Assembly: GCA_000442125.1 (NCBI GenBank)
Contig: KE546972.1
Span: 124,001 to 188,000, forward strand
Direction of reading: 5' to 3'
DNA from: Opeltia flavorubescens
Taxonomy: Eukaryota > Ascomycota > Lecanoromycetes > Teloschistales > Teloschistaceae
DNA: 64,000 bases
The position numbers and the translations under genes were made by a program. The notes beneath the pieces were generated by a model. That model worked only from the letters and a program-made list of their open reading frames with translations. It had not been told where the DNA came from and searched no databases. Below, piece after piece: positions 53,897 through 64,000 of the stretch (the stretch's first letter is position 1; each line of letters starts with the position of its first letter).

Positions 53897-54547
53897 GAGA
53901 GGGAGAGGGCGATGGGGGATCTACGGGGTCGTGGATGGGAGGTTTATTTGGAATTTTTGGGGGATTAGAGAGAAAGAGATTTTGAAAGAGCAGTCCCAGA
54001 CGACGCAGACCTTTCAGCACAGTCTCTAATCAGAACGACAGTCCTGAGATAGGGATCCGCATCATCAAGCCTCTTTTAACAGCCTATCCGAACCGTGCTC
54101 ATGGGATATCCAAAACCAGTCGGACTTGAAAATGAAAATATTATATATTAGCCATGAGAGATAATGGGGTGCAGCACAGCGTACAGATCTCATAACGAGG
54201 GTATCAGTATTTAGCATCCCGCAATCAATCCACGCTCAGCAGCAAAAAAAAACAATAAAAGAAACCCCTTGGCAAAAGCTCAAGAAAGACACGATTGGAT
54301 ATCGCCCAATACCGCCCAGAACGGAAGATAGAAAAACCCCGGGTTATCACAGGCCTAGAAATATGTGCGCTTGAAGCTCCAGCTCCAGACTAAAAAGCAG
54401 GCAAACTCGTCCCCTCGACCCCCAAGCTGGGCTAGAAATCGGCTCGTCGGACCTCTCAATCTACGTTCTTCTTCATTGACCACTTTCTCCTCCTTTTCCC
54501 AGACCTCTTCAATCCTAAGTGCTGTTCTGCCATAAACTCATCATCCC
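53897..54547. other. Intergenic, convergent 3' ends
   Basis: Lies between TRS20 and the long repeat-protein gene. No gene seen. Confidence 0.5.
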
Positions 54548-57500
54548 CTACAGCTCATCTTTGATCTTGTCTGTTGCCTTCGCCGCCATACTGCTGACGC
54601 TGCTCGCTGCATCTTCGATCCCACTCTGTGCCGCCTCCACACCAGCCTGAGCATCCTTTGGTAAAGCTGCGAGCCTCGCTTTCGCGCTCTCAATCACCTC
54701 TTGCAACCTTGAAGACGCGCTTTCCACTGCACCCTTTTCCGGGCCGTAGATAGCCTCGCTGACCTTTGCTTGTGCCGCTTGCATTGCTGAAGTGGCTGCC
54801 TCCATGTTCTCTTGCACAGCAGACGAGACCGAGGCGTAGGCGCTATTGACAACACTAGTCGCGGAATCTGTGACGGCGGTCGAGCCGTATATTGCTTGAG
54901 AGATAGCGTTCTGTGCCGAGCTTGCCACCTGCTCAAACGACGACTGCAATTCTTCTGCATATCCTGGTCGGGTACCGTAGACAGCTTCACTGGCTTTGGC
55001 GGAGGCGGCAGAGTATGAGCTTGCCGCTGCTGACGTAGCTTGCTCATATGTGCCTTTACTAGATCCATAATATTGCTGGCTTGCCGCATCTACAGCTGCG
55101 TTGACTTGATCGCTTGCGGCTTGGAGAATCGCCTCGAGACTTGCCGGTGGAGTGAAGACGGTTGAGACAACAGACGACGCCGAAGCGTAAGTATCTTTGA
55201 CGTAGCTCGAAGCTGAAGCAGCCGCGCTAGCATGAGCACCTGTGTAGTAAGCAGAGCTGAGCCGGTTCATCACACTCTCTGTGAAGTCTGGTTCCCTACC
55301 AGAAACCAATTCCTTAAATAGACCTTGCACAGCTTCGTATTGAGCAAAAGCACCATCAGTAGCTTGAGCAGCATATTCACCAGCTTGCGCCATAACCGAC
55401 TCTGACCATGGCGTTGGGGCACCATAGACTTGTTCACTGGCCTTGGAAACCAAAGCTTCCCAATTTTGCGATGCCTGACTGGCGACAGATGCGGTCCAGG
55501 GAGTTTCGCCGGCCACTTGTGAGCTCGCAACAGACGAGATGGAAGCTGCTTTCTCCGACAAAGCTGAGGTCATCGATTCAACGAAACCTGTCTCACTGCC
55601 ATAGATAGCGGTACTGGCAGCGGCGGATGCTGACGAGAGTGACGCCGAGGCTGCGACCAAGGCCATGCTGTAAGAAGAAGACGCTGAATCGAGAACACTC
55701 TGAGCGGGCGACTTGCTCGTCTTGCCCACTGCTGAACTGGCCGATCCCATGACGGCTTCGAGATTTTCAGAGGCCTTGGCGATCGCGGCGCTGTATTGAG
55801 CCTGAGCCTTATCAAGCAAGGTTTGGTATCCTGGAGCTGGAGTACCCAAAACCGACGCCGATGCAGCGCTGTACATGCCTTGATAGGCTGGAGTTGGCGT
55901 GCCATATACGGCACCCGATGCAGCGTTCAAGAAGTCCGAATAACGCTCATGAGCTAGCCCAACAGCTTCATAGTATCTTCGCTGTCCTTCTTGAAGATAT
56001 TGTTGATGGGCTGGAGTCGGCGTGGCACCAAAGCTGGCCTTGATGTTAGAGTACTGTGCCGAGGCAGAGCTAATGCTATCCGCCAATCTAGACGAAGCGA
56101 CAGCTGAGATAGACTCCAAAACACCTTGGCTAGGACCGTAGTAGACTTCACTGACAGCCTTTGTTGCAGATGCACGTTGCGAATCTGCGGCATTAACAAG
56201 GCTTGAGTAACGCTGGCTTGCCTCCGAGAGGAAAGACTCATAGCCTGCCGTCGAGGTCTTTCCCATGACACTCTTTGCAGACTCGAGTTGTGAAGAAGCA
56301 ACAGCCATCGCCTCGGAATATTTCGCGTTTGCAAGGGAGAGAGCTGATTGTTGAGGGCTTGCGCTTGATCCATAAGCTGTTACGGACGCTGCGCTGACTA
56401 TCGAAGCCATCTTTTCACTCGCAGCTTTCACCGAATCTGCATAAGCACTCTCGATGGAGGAAAAGATTGCTTCAGATGCAGGCTTTGGGGTACCAGAGAT
56501 CTTCGCTGAAGCGACAGATTTAGCCTGCAGGTATTGCTCGTATGCTTGTTTAGATGCTTCCGCATAAACAGAAGATGCTCGAGCCGCAGCTGATTCAGTT
56601 ACAGGGGCCGGTGTCCCAAATATTGCAGAAGACGCCCTGGATTCTATCAGTGCACGTTTCGTTACGTAGGGCACTAGTAATACTCACGCAGCAACAGCAT
56701 CAGAATATTTGTCCACGGCAACATTTGTCATACTTTCAACAACACCTTGTTCCGTTCCGTATAGAGCTTTGGAGGCTGCCGCTAAAGCCTTGGAATATTG
56801 TTCATTTGCAACGGAAGTCACGCTCTCCGCTGTTCCCTGAGTGCTAGAAGCCTTGAGCAAAGCTTCACTCACAGCCCGCGTTATATCAGCGTATCGTCCG
56901 CCGGCTTCCTCTACCATGCTTTGCATCTTTTCTGAGTAGGTGGCGTCCTCGTCAACAAGGTCATCCAAGATAGGTTTTTGTTCCCCAACAGCTTGTGCTA
57001 AGGCGCCGCCATAAACCTTCTTTGAGGCTGCACTCGCCATAGAAGACGCACTCTCAGATATGGGGGTCGAAAATTTGGGTATTGCTTGAGATGCCATGGA
57101 TGATACCGAAGATACAGATCTTGACATTTCAGAAGCAATGGACTCATGGGCTGGTTTTTGAGTGGCCCCGAAAGCTTTATTGGCTTGGTCAGACACCTGC
57201 TGAGCTTTGTCCTTAGCTGCAGCAACGATACTGTCAATATTGGGTTGAGCACTGGCCTCGGCCAGCCTGGAGTTGGCTTGCTCCAGGTATCCAGGTTCTG
57301 TTCCTGCAACAACCGAAGAGGCGCTCGAGGCAACTCCGGCTGCTGCTCCAGAAGCTTTCTCTAGTACTTTCTGGCCCTGCTTTGCAGCCGCAGGTGGAAT
57401 GATCCTTGTAGTGAAATCATCTGAAGCGTCTGCGCTCTGAATCTTCCAAGTCCCAACTTGTTTTAATCTGCGAAGCTCCTGTGCTGTATCTTCGGCGACA

Positions 57501-59182
57501 GCCATACCCTTTGATTCAATTTCCATGGCAGCGTCTGACGCCCTTTGCAGACCTTCGTGTTCAGTTGCAACTGCTTCCACTTCCTCTCGCCATTCGGCAA
57601 ATATCTCCTTGGCGGAATGATATCTTGACCAGTCTTTGTACGTAACGCCCTCCATCCAAGCCCACCGCATACCAATTTCTTGAAGCCCGAGATCTCGAAT
57701 GTTATCCATCACTTCGAGGGTGGACTGAGACGCGGCAGATACCAATGATCGTGTTTCACTATCATAGTTTTGCTTCCAATCTCTTATAGCCTGAGCCTTG
57801 TCCTTAACATTTAGGCCGGCCTGCTTTGTGGCTTTTGAAAGGTTTTCATTAGCGTTGGTATACTCGTCGGACGTCGGCTCCTCAGGCAGCGCTTTGACAA
57901 CCTGCACTATGGTATTCTTCAATTTCCGAACCTCAGACTTGGCAGCTTCCTCTAGCTGAATGAACAATGCCTCACCAACACCGCTGACTTGTTTCTGAAT
58001 CTGGCGATTGGCAATTTCCTTTACCCTTTGCTCAAGGTCTTCACTACCTTTATCCGCGGCTTTTGCGAAATTTTCCTGCCAATTCTTCAAATCATCTTCG
58101 ATTTTTTGACGGACTTCCTCACTATCCTGCTCCGACTTCACAGATGCTGTACCAGTGTCCTCTGCGACCGCCGTACTACTTTGTTCAGAAGTTCCGCTGA
58201 CCACGGCCGTAGAAACAGATGAGGACATCGATGTAAGGCTTGATGATGCGGAGGTCAAGCTTGAAGTTGCGTTGATATCTTCAAGAGCGGCCTTGAGTTT
58301 TTTGCCATCCCGGTAACGACCCAGTCGCTCTCCAATCCTAAAAAGTTGTGGCTCAACGTTCTTGCCGTATAGCACTCGCAGCTGCGGCCAGACGGTTCTA
58401 TCGAAAAGTACCACGGTAGACGTCCATGCAGACCTGGCGTATGGCAGAGCCGTATCCAATGTGAATTGCCGGGCGCCAGAGTAAGTTTTTTCTATGTATG
58501 GCTGGGAAGTGGCATACGCCGGCAAAAGCTGTGAGTTATAAATGTACAATGTACTGTCCCGGCCTTTCTGATAGTAAGGTTCGACCATGGTCCAAGCTTG
58601 ATCCACAAAGGGTGCACCGTGGGTGTCATACTGGACCCTGGCCTGTGTCCGAGCATTATCCAACGCTGGTCGTACGGTTCCTTCCCATTGAGACTGGCCA
58701 TACTCGCTCGCTTTACGGACTCGAGGAGCACCGTAGTGCTCATAGCCTTGTCTGCCGTACTTAATTGCAGGGGTATAGACATTATGCTCAATCTTGTCCA
58801 CGTACGGTCGGACCACGCCGACGTAAGGAGCAGCATAAGCATCGTAGTATGGCCCCACAAAGGGATCGATATAGGACCTCGTAGTCAAATAGGGTCTACA
58901 TACCCTGGGAGAGTCGTTGGTCACATCCGTGACTGAGGGAGGGCAGCGGAAGAGGGCGGTTATAATCGAATACCAGAGTAGAAGCCTAGAGCACTGTTAA
59001 TAAGGGTTTAACAACTTTCATCTAGAAAGTGCAACATACCTTGTAAAGAGACCAAGCACGCGCTTTGTAAGGTTGGTCGGTGGAGTTGTGGCCAGCGGCT
59101 TTCTTGAATGGGATATGTGACCATTAGGTCGTCCATTGGCTTTCACTGGATCCACCGGTCTTCCATTTGTTTGTACAGCCAT
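54548..59182 (-). CDS. Large Ala/Ser repeat membrane-anchored protein (annotated in fungi as hoxa13-like)
   Basis: Three exons on the minus strand, 59182-59040, 58985-56688, 56636-54548; 1509 residues. The N-terminus (MAVQTNGRPVDPVKANGRPN) is followed by TKRVLGLFTRLLLWYSIITA, a probable membrane segment at about 40-60. Residues 80-240 hold Tyr/Pro repeats (RSYIDPFVGPYYDAYAAPYV, YGAPRVRKASEYGQSQWEG). A coiled-coil part comes next (KIEDDLKNWQENFAKAADKG). From about residue 640 to the end dozens of degenerate 30-40 residue units run, each with a motif like ASxAVYGTPTP and an Ala/Ser-rich amphipathic helix (AQYSAAIAKASENLEAVMGS). Fungal homologs are named after hoxa13 in databases, but no homeodomain is present. 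The repeats resemble lipid-surface helices (perilipin/apolipoprotein style), which is inference. Confidence 0.85.
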
Positions 59183-60031
59183 GATTGGTCTATGCGGAGA
59201 GGGTGCTGCAAATCGAATGGTGGAAGACAAATTCGACAGCAATTCCGGGAAGACTGAAGATAATTGTCGTTGCAGTCCTCTGCTGCCGACCACGAGCAAA
59301 TCCGACCAGACACAGTTCAGCTGAGGTATGATAGCGGAAGCGTGAAATGGGCGGGTGCTGCAACTGGAAGTTTCGTTGAAGAGGGTTGTGGTCCGCGGCT
59401 CGCAGGACGCAGGTTGTCACTTGCAACTAAACTTGCATAAAATCCAAGATGCCTATGAGGTAATGCGTCATGGTCGTGTGCCCCTGTAAACACGTAAAGG
59501 AGGTCGCTAATTAAGCACTGGCGATAATCTGCATGTTGAAATAAAATTTCTTCTACACTATTTTCGTACGTTCGAATTCGTACCTTCACAGCCAGTCATC
59601 TCGTTTTCCAAGATCGGAGGATAAATGATCATGCTCGATCCTTGCAAGTACGGAGTAGGCGGACCTCGGGAAGTCGTGTCGACGTTGTGCCAAGCCTGTA
59701 AGTCCTAGCGGTTTGCTTCTGGCTGACTAATGCAGGAAGCTGTCGACATTGTTGTTCATCTATCATAAAGTACATTGCTCTTGCCCGATCATTGTACGCA
59801 TCACCGAGACATCTTTGGAGCGGCCGTAGCAATCAATTCCTCAAAATTGTGTTTATGAGATTCGAAATTTGAACCTGACAGCTCATCACTGAATGGGGTT
59901 GACATCTACACTTACGTTCTTCACTATGTTATACTAATCAACATTTCCTCAGAGACGGCTGCGATGAATTTCAACCGTCAACTCCATCTTGACCTTGCAA
60001 AGCGGGAGACCGAGCTCCATATCCGGCGGCC
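59183..60031. promoter_or_regulatory. 849-bp divergent intergenic region, repeat-protein and DOA10 genes
   Basis: Both genes read outwards from this spacer. No conserved coding sequence is seen and no obvious operator repeats. Confidence 0.4.
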
Positions 60032-63000
60032 ATGGACCAGTCGCTTGCCCCAACAAATAATCCGGATATCATGACCGATTCTTCATTCGATGGTGCCCGG
60101 CAGGGCGAGCGGAGAAAGAGTTTGGAAGAACCAGATACATGTCGAATATGCCGCGCTGAGGCATCTGAAGAAGAGCCACTCTTTTACCCATGCAAGTGCA
60201 GTGGCAGCATCAAATTTGTACATCAAAATTGCCTCATGGAATGGCTGTCCCACTCCCAGAAAAAGCACTGCGAACTTTGCAAGACGCCTTTCCGATTCAC
60301 AAAGCTTTACCATCCTCACATGCCTACTACCGTGCCTCCTCTCGTGTTCCTACGCCAAGCCGTCATCCACACATGGAAATCGTTAGTAGCCTGGTCGCGC
60401 ATGCAGCTCGTCCTCTTTGTCTGGCTTGGTTGGCTCCCTTGGTCCATGAGGACTGTGTGGAGGGGCATGTTCTGGATCGGAGATGGAGGCTGGTTCGACT
60501 GGAGACGCATGGAACAAGAAGCTTTGAAGCTGGCTAGAGAACGTTTGGACAAGCTTGCTGCCGAAGGAACGTCACCTGCTCCTCCCAAGTCTTTCTTTTC
60601 CCTTAGTGGACGAGACACAGCTTCTCTCGTTGTGTCTCGGATAGCAGAGGCTCTTCCGCAAATGGTTTCCCGGACACTCAACCTTCCAGGAGGCCAGCCG
60701 GTCGTTTTCAGACTTGCAAGGGATCTACTGAGAAAATTGACTTTTCCGAAGCGCATGAATGAAACAGCAGACCTACCACATATTCCTTCCATCGATCCAG
60801 ATTATAGTCCCGGCATGCCTTATCGGTCCTCGTGGCTATCGGATATTCGGTTCCTACGAACATTGACTCGATATCCTATCGTGAACAGTATCGTCATCAA
60901 CACCTTGGAGGGTCAGCTCATCACTCTGTCCATCGTCGTTGCATTCATCCTCGTTTTCCTCATCCGCGAATGGGTCGTGCAACAACGACCGATGATAAAC
61001 ATACGAGCAGGCCCTGAGGCCCAGGTAGCGCTGCCAGCCATTCAAGACGTCAATCACCAGGAGGAAGTGGTCGCCGAAGCCGGTGATAATGTCCGACAGG
61101 AGCCAAACGAACCGGTTGAAGACTCGCAGAACGGGAATGGTGAGCAAATGCCACCGACCTTGGAACCAGATCCCCCGCAGCAACGAGATGATATTGACAA
61201 CTCAGGATCTGATCATGATTCTACCGGAGCTAATGTCGCTTTGGAAATCGGTCACGAGATACAAGAGACCCTTGATGCACCGAATGATTCATCAACCACA
61301 GAACAATCAGCACCGTTTCAACATAGACCTAGCATGCCCGATAGGGGTACTTTAGCTAGGGCCGCGGAAATCAGGCGCACCATTGAAGAGCAGTCTCGTG
61401 CTACTGGACAGGACTGGCCAGGGCTCAAGATTTTCATGGATTTGTGGCATCGTGCCGGTAATAGACCCAACGAGGTTCTAAGGATTATTGAAGAGGAGGG
61501 ACGGAGTGAAGAGCTTGGCTGGGTCATAGCAGCTATGGGACGGTTAGAGAATATTCCAATTTCTGCAAGAGATCAAACTTATCAAGAGAAATATTCCGGG
61601 GAAGGGCATTCCAATGGCGTTCCATCCGATAGTGACGGAGACGTACAAAATACCGAAGCTGTTGAATCGGACCTGGCTCGGCGCATCTATGGATCTGATT
61701 TTGATTTTACTAACGCAATGGGGTCAAATGATAGTCTTGATAGCGTGTCAAATACTGCGCAAGGCGGATCTCCAGGACTGACTGACCGGAAACGGGAAGC
61801 TCGCCCGATCAATACAAATGAGCCCCCATTTCCTACTGCAGGGACTCCTAGAGCAACAGAAGCAGAAGACACTGGCGGGAGTGACCAGTCTTTCGATCTA
61901 GCACGAGGATCGAACCAGCCAACGCCTGATGTTTCTTCGCACGCTGTCGATAACCCATTCCACGAGGATTATGATGGCCCGCTCCCTCCTCCTCCACAGC
62001 AAATTCATGGTGAAGTGGAGCAGTCCCCGATTAATTTTCTTGAGGATACAAACACGGTTGTTGCGGAGCAAGAGCAGCACCCTGGAGTAACCGATCATCG
62101 GGTCAATTCGTTCCGCTTAGAGCCAAAACAACCTTTCATGGAGAGACTCATGACATGGCTTTGGGGACCAGTGAATCCGGAATCAGCAGAGGCCGGACAG
62201 CATACAGCAGGTGATGATGAACATATTGTGCGAGATTTAGCAAACGAAGCACCCTTCATCCCTATGGAAAATGGGCAGCCATTGATTAATGGAGAGGAGC
62301 AAGAAGACGGGAATAATCGTGATGCACCAGAAGCTGCCCAAGATCCGCAAGTGGCTGAAGCAGCCATTCAGGCAGGGCTTGATCCTAATGAAGCAGAAGC
62401 TGCTGAAGAGGTAGAAGACCTCGAGGGTGTCATGGAGCTCGTTGGCATGCAAGGTCCAATTGCTGGTCTCATCCAAAACGGCATGTTCTGCGCAGTACTC
62501 GTCTCGTTAACAATCCTCGTTGCTATTTGGATACCTTACATCATGGGAAAGCTATTTTTTATCATCCTCGCCAACCCGGTCTCACTCCTGTTGAAAATGC
62601 CGCTTCGATGGGCATCCAGCTCAGCAGACTTGCTTTCCGATGCGTTGATCTTCAGTGTCACTTGCTCATACTACTGGATTGCCATAACGGTGAGCTTTCT
62701 ATGCTCTCCAGCTAGGAAATTCGACTTCATAGCTCGTCTGCTGGACGGAGAAGAAGTACTAGCAGATGTTGCTAAAGCTTACGCTGAGAAATCTCTGGGA
62801 CGCTTGACCGAGGCTTTTACAGGAACAAGTGGCAGTCTATCTGAATCTGACATTCCCACCTTCTCCATCGTCGCTCATGAATCCCTGCAATCCCTACAGC
62901 GACACCTCGCAGCTATCCTCGAATCAATCATGACTTCTGCAATGGCTTTTTGCACCTTAGATCCGAAATCCAACTCTATAAACGCCGGATCATACCAAGA

Positions 63001-64000
63001 CTTTGGCAATTGGCAGGCCTTTCAAGAACTCTTAGCTGTCGTTCCGATGAAGTTGAACTTTCTCTCCAGCATTGCCGTTACATGGCCTCAGAGCGTCACC
63101 ACGTGGCTCCTATCACTTAGACAAGTCAATTTCCTACGGCTAAGTGTGAGCATACCTCAAAGAACGCAGCCGCTGGACTATAAGCTCGCATTCTGGGATT
63201 CGAAAGATCGAGCTATAGCTGTCATATTTGGCTATCTGCTCTTCGCTATCCTTGCGGTCCTCTACCTTCAGCTGAGCCGTGTTTTCCGCAACAAGAGGGA
63301 AGCCAGCAAGGCCGAAGGCGTTTTGGCCGAAGTGCTCTATCAAGCGGGCGGAGTCACGAAAGTCATCCTGATCATCAGCATCGAAATGATCGTATTTCCT
63401 TTGTACTGTGGCTTCTTGCTCGATGTGGCGTTGCTGCCATTATTCCGCGATGTCACCCTCCTGTCACGCCTGGAATTCATGGTCAGCTCCCCCTACACGT
63501 CTCTTTTTGTACACTGGTTTGTGGGCACGTGCTACATGTTCCATTTCGCCCTATTCGTTTCTATGTGCCGCAAGATTATGCGGAGTGGTGTATTATATTT
63601 CATTCGGGATCCTGATGATCCCACTTTCCATCCGGTCCGGGACGTGCTTGAACGGAGCGTCTTTACGCAGTTGGGCAAAATCGCATTTAGTGCATTGGTG
63701 TATGGGGGTCTTGTCATCATCTGTCTCGGTGGCGTCGTATGGGGTATTTCGTCGGCATTCGAAGGCGTTTTCCCGATCCATTGGTCCTCCAACGAACCGG
63801 TTTTGGAATACCCGGTAGATCTTCTTTGCTACAACCTCATCGTGCCGCTTGCAGCCAAATACTTCCGACCTTCAGATGTATTGGGCGAGTTGTATGCTTG
63901 GTGGTTCAAGAAATGTGCGCGGGGCTTGCGACTGTCGCACTTTCTATTTTGGGACAAGAAATCGGATGAGGAAGGACGTCATATCAGGCGTACATGGAAA
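60032..64000 (+). CDS. DOA10: ERAD E3 ubiquitin ligase Doa10 (RING-CH), partial at window end
   Basis: Open from ATG 60032 to the window end without a stop, 1323 codons; the 3' part lies outside. Doa10 sits in the ER and inner nuclear membrane and marks faulty proteins for degradation. The RING-CH finger spans Cys37-Cys83: CRIC, YPCKC, VHQNC and CELC, the C4HC3 order with His64. Then come RFTKLYHPHMP and hydrophobic segments (VAWSRMQLVLFVWLGWLPW, LITLSIVVAFILVFLIREWV). A long acidic and disordered stretch covers about residues 330-800. More membrane helices follow (NGMFCAVLVSLTILVAIW, AIAVIFGYLLFAILAVLYL, IVFPLYCGFLLDVALLPLF), then DPDDPTFHPVRDVLERS and the Doa10-typical YAWWFKKCARGLRLSHFLF at the end. 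A single exon so far. Confidence 0.93.
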   Translation, partial: MDQSLAPTNNPDIMTDSSFDGARQGERRKSLEEPDTCRICRAEASEEEPLFYPCKCSGSIKFVHQNCLMEWLSHSQKKHCELCKTPFRFTKLYHPHMPTTVPPLVFLRQAVIHTWKSLVAWSRMQLVLFVWLGWLPWSMRTVWRGMFWIGDGGWFDWRRMEQEALKLARERLDKLAAEGTSPAPPKSFFSLSGRDTASLVVSRIAEALPQMVSRTLNLPGGQPVVFRLARDLLRKLTFPKRMNETADLPHIPSIDPDYSPGMPYRSSWLSDIRFLRTLTRYPIVNSIVINTLEGQLITLSIVVAFILVFLIREWVVQQRPMINIRAGPEAQVALPAIQDVNHQEEVVAEAGDNVRQEPNEPVEDSQNGNGEQMPPTLEPDPPQQRDDIDNSGSDHDSTGANVALEIGHEIQETLDAPNDSSTTEQSAPFQHRPSMPDRGTLARAAEIRRTIEEQSRATGQDWPGLKIFMDLWHRAGNRPNEVLRIIEEEGRSEELGWVIAAMGRLENIPISARDQTYQEKYSGEGHSNGVPSDSDGDVQNTEAVESDLARRIYGSDFDFTNAMGSNDSLDSVSNTAQGGSPGLTDRKREARPINTNEPPFPTAGTPRATEAEDTGGSDQSFDLARGSNQPTPDVSSHAVDNPFHEDYDGPLPPPPQQIHGEVEQSPINFLEDTNTVVAEQEQHPGVTDHRVNSFRLEPKQPFMERLMTWLWGPVNPESAEAGQHTAGDDEHIVRDLANEAPFIPMENGQPLINGEEQEDGNNRDAPEAAQDPQVAEAAIQAGLDPNEAEAAEEVEDLEGVMELVGMQGPIAGLIQNGMFCAVLVSLTILVAIWIPYIMGKLFFIILANPVSLLLKMPLRWASSSADLLSDALIFSVTCSYYWIAITVSFLCSPARKFDFIARLLDGEEVLADVAKAYAEKSLGRLTEAFTGTSGSLSESDIPTFSIVAHESLQSLQRHLAAILESIMTSAMAFCTLDPKSNSINAGSYQDFGNWQAFQELLAVVPMKLNFLSSIAVTWPQSVTTWLLSLRQVNFLRLSVSIPQRTQPLDYKLAFWDSKDRAIAVIFGYLLFAILAVLYLQLSRVFRNKREASKAEGVLAEVLYQAGGVTKVILIISIEMIVFPLYCGFLLDVALLPLFRDVTLLSRLEFMVSSPYTSLFVHWFVGTCYMFHFALFVSMCRKIMRSGVLYFIRDPDDPTFHPVRDVLERSVFTQLGKIAFSALVYGGLVIICLGGVVWGISSAFEGVFPIHWSSNEPVLEYPVDLLCYNLIVPLAAKYFRPSDVLGELYAWWFKKCARGLRLSHFLFWDKKSDEEGRHIRRTWK

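Noticed and set aside
1-64000. CRISPR arrays, rRNA genes, plasmid origins
   Set aside because: None seen; the window is eukaryotic nuclear DNA and I found no regular spaced repeats.

Overview
The window is nuclear DNA of a filamentous ascomycete (Pezizomycotina). Genes are dense, on both strands, and broken by 45-110 nt introns with GTRNGT donors, CTAAC-like branch sites and YAG acceptors. Several proteins are typical of these fungi: a Zn2Cys6/fungal_trans regulator, a velvet-domain protein, a DUF6590 protein, a STAND-type N-terminal domain with ankyrins, and fungal mitoribosomal proteins mL60 and bL12m. The style suggests Leotiomycetes or a relative, but I cannot fix the class from sequence alone. 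One 50-N assembly gap lies at 8070-8119.

Layout. 0-7.5 kb: a DapA-family aldolase with an apparent frameshift, a conserved membrane protein (minus), a saccharopine/fructosyl-amino-acid-oxidase-like flavoenzyme ending in a peroxisomal signal, and a nine-exon Zn2Cys6 regulator. 8-10.2 kb: a secreted protein and ERG28 (both minus). 11-13.7 kb: a graveyard with a P450 relic and a decayed membrane-protein gene. 14.5-17.1 kb: an ankyrin protein with a STAND-like N-terminus. 18.3-18.5 kb: a tRNA-Phe gene with two insertions. 19-30.3 kb: a dense housekeeping block holding a RING-ZZ-SH3 protein, a CLC chloride transporter, pyrroline-5-carboxylate reductase, CTK3, bL12m and an RTT103-like CTD reader. 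32.3-39.2 kb: an SH3/coiled-coil protein, a DUF6590 protein and the DEAD-box helicase DBP9. 39.2-42.1 kb: no intact gene. 42.2-45.4 kb: a secreted Kex2-type precursor and a leucine-rich-repeat protein. 45.4-49 kb: sparse. 49-64 kb: a velvet-like protein, an unknown basic protein, a D123-family protein, mL60, TRS20, a 1509-residue Ala/Ser repeat protein, and the start of the ER ubiquitin ligase DOA10, cut by the window end.

Most notable finding: the tRNA-Phe(GAA) gene at 18329-18471 (minus). Besides the normal 19-nt intron after position 37, it carries 51 extra nt between positions 25 and 26. This piece looks like a spliceosomal intron: it starts GTATGT, has CTAAC near its end, and ends in CAG. 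Removing both pieces leaves a perfect 73-nt tRNA-Phe. An mRNA-type intron in a Pol III tRNA gene would be very unusual.

Other points of interest: a family of small CxxC/one-helix proteins flanking the P5C reductase gene, a possible peptide precursor with Kex2 and Glu-Ala spacer signals, the RING-triple-ZZ-SH3 architecture, and two CTD-related genes (CTK3, RTT103-like) close together.
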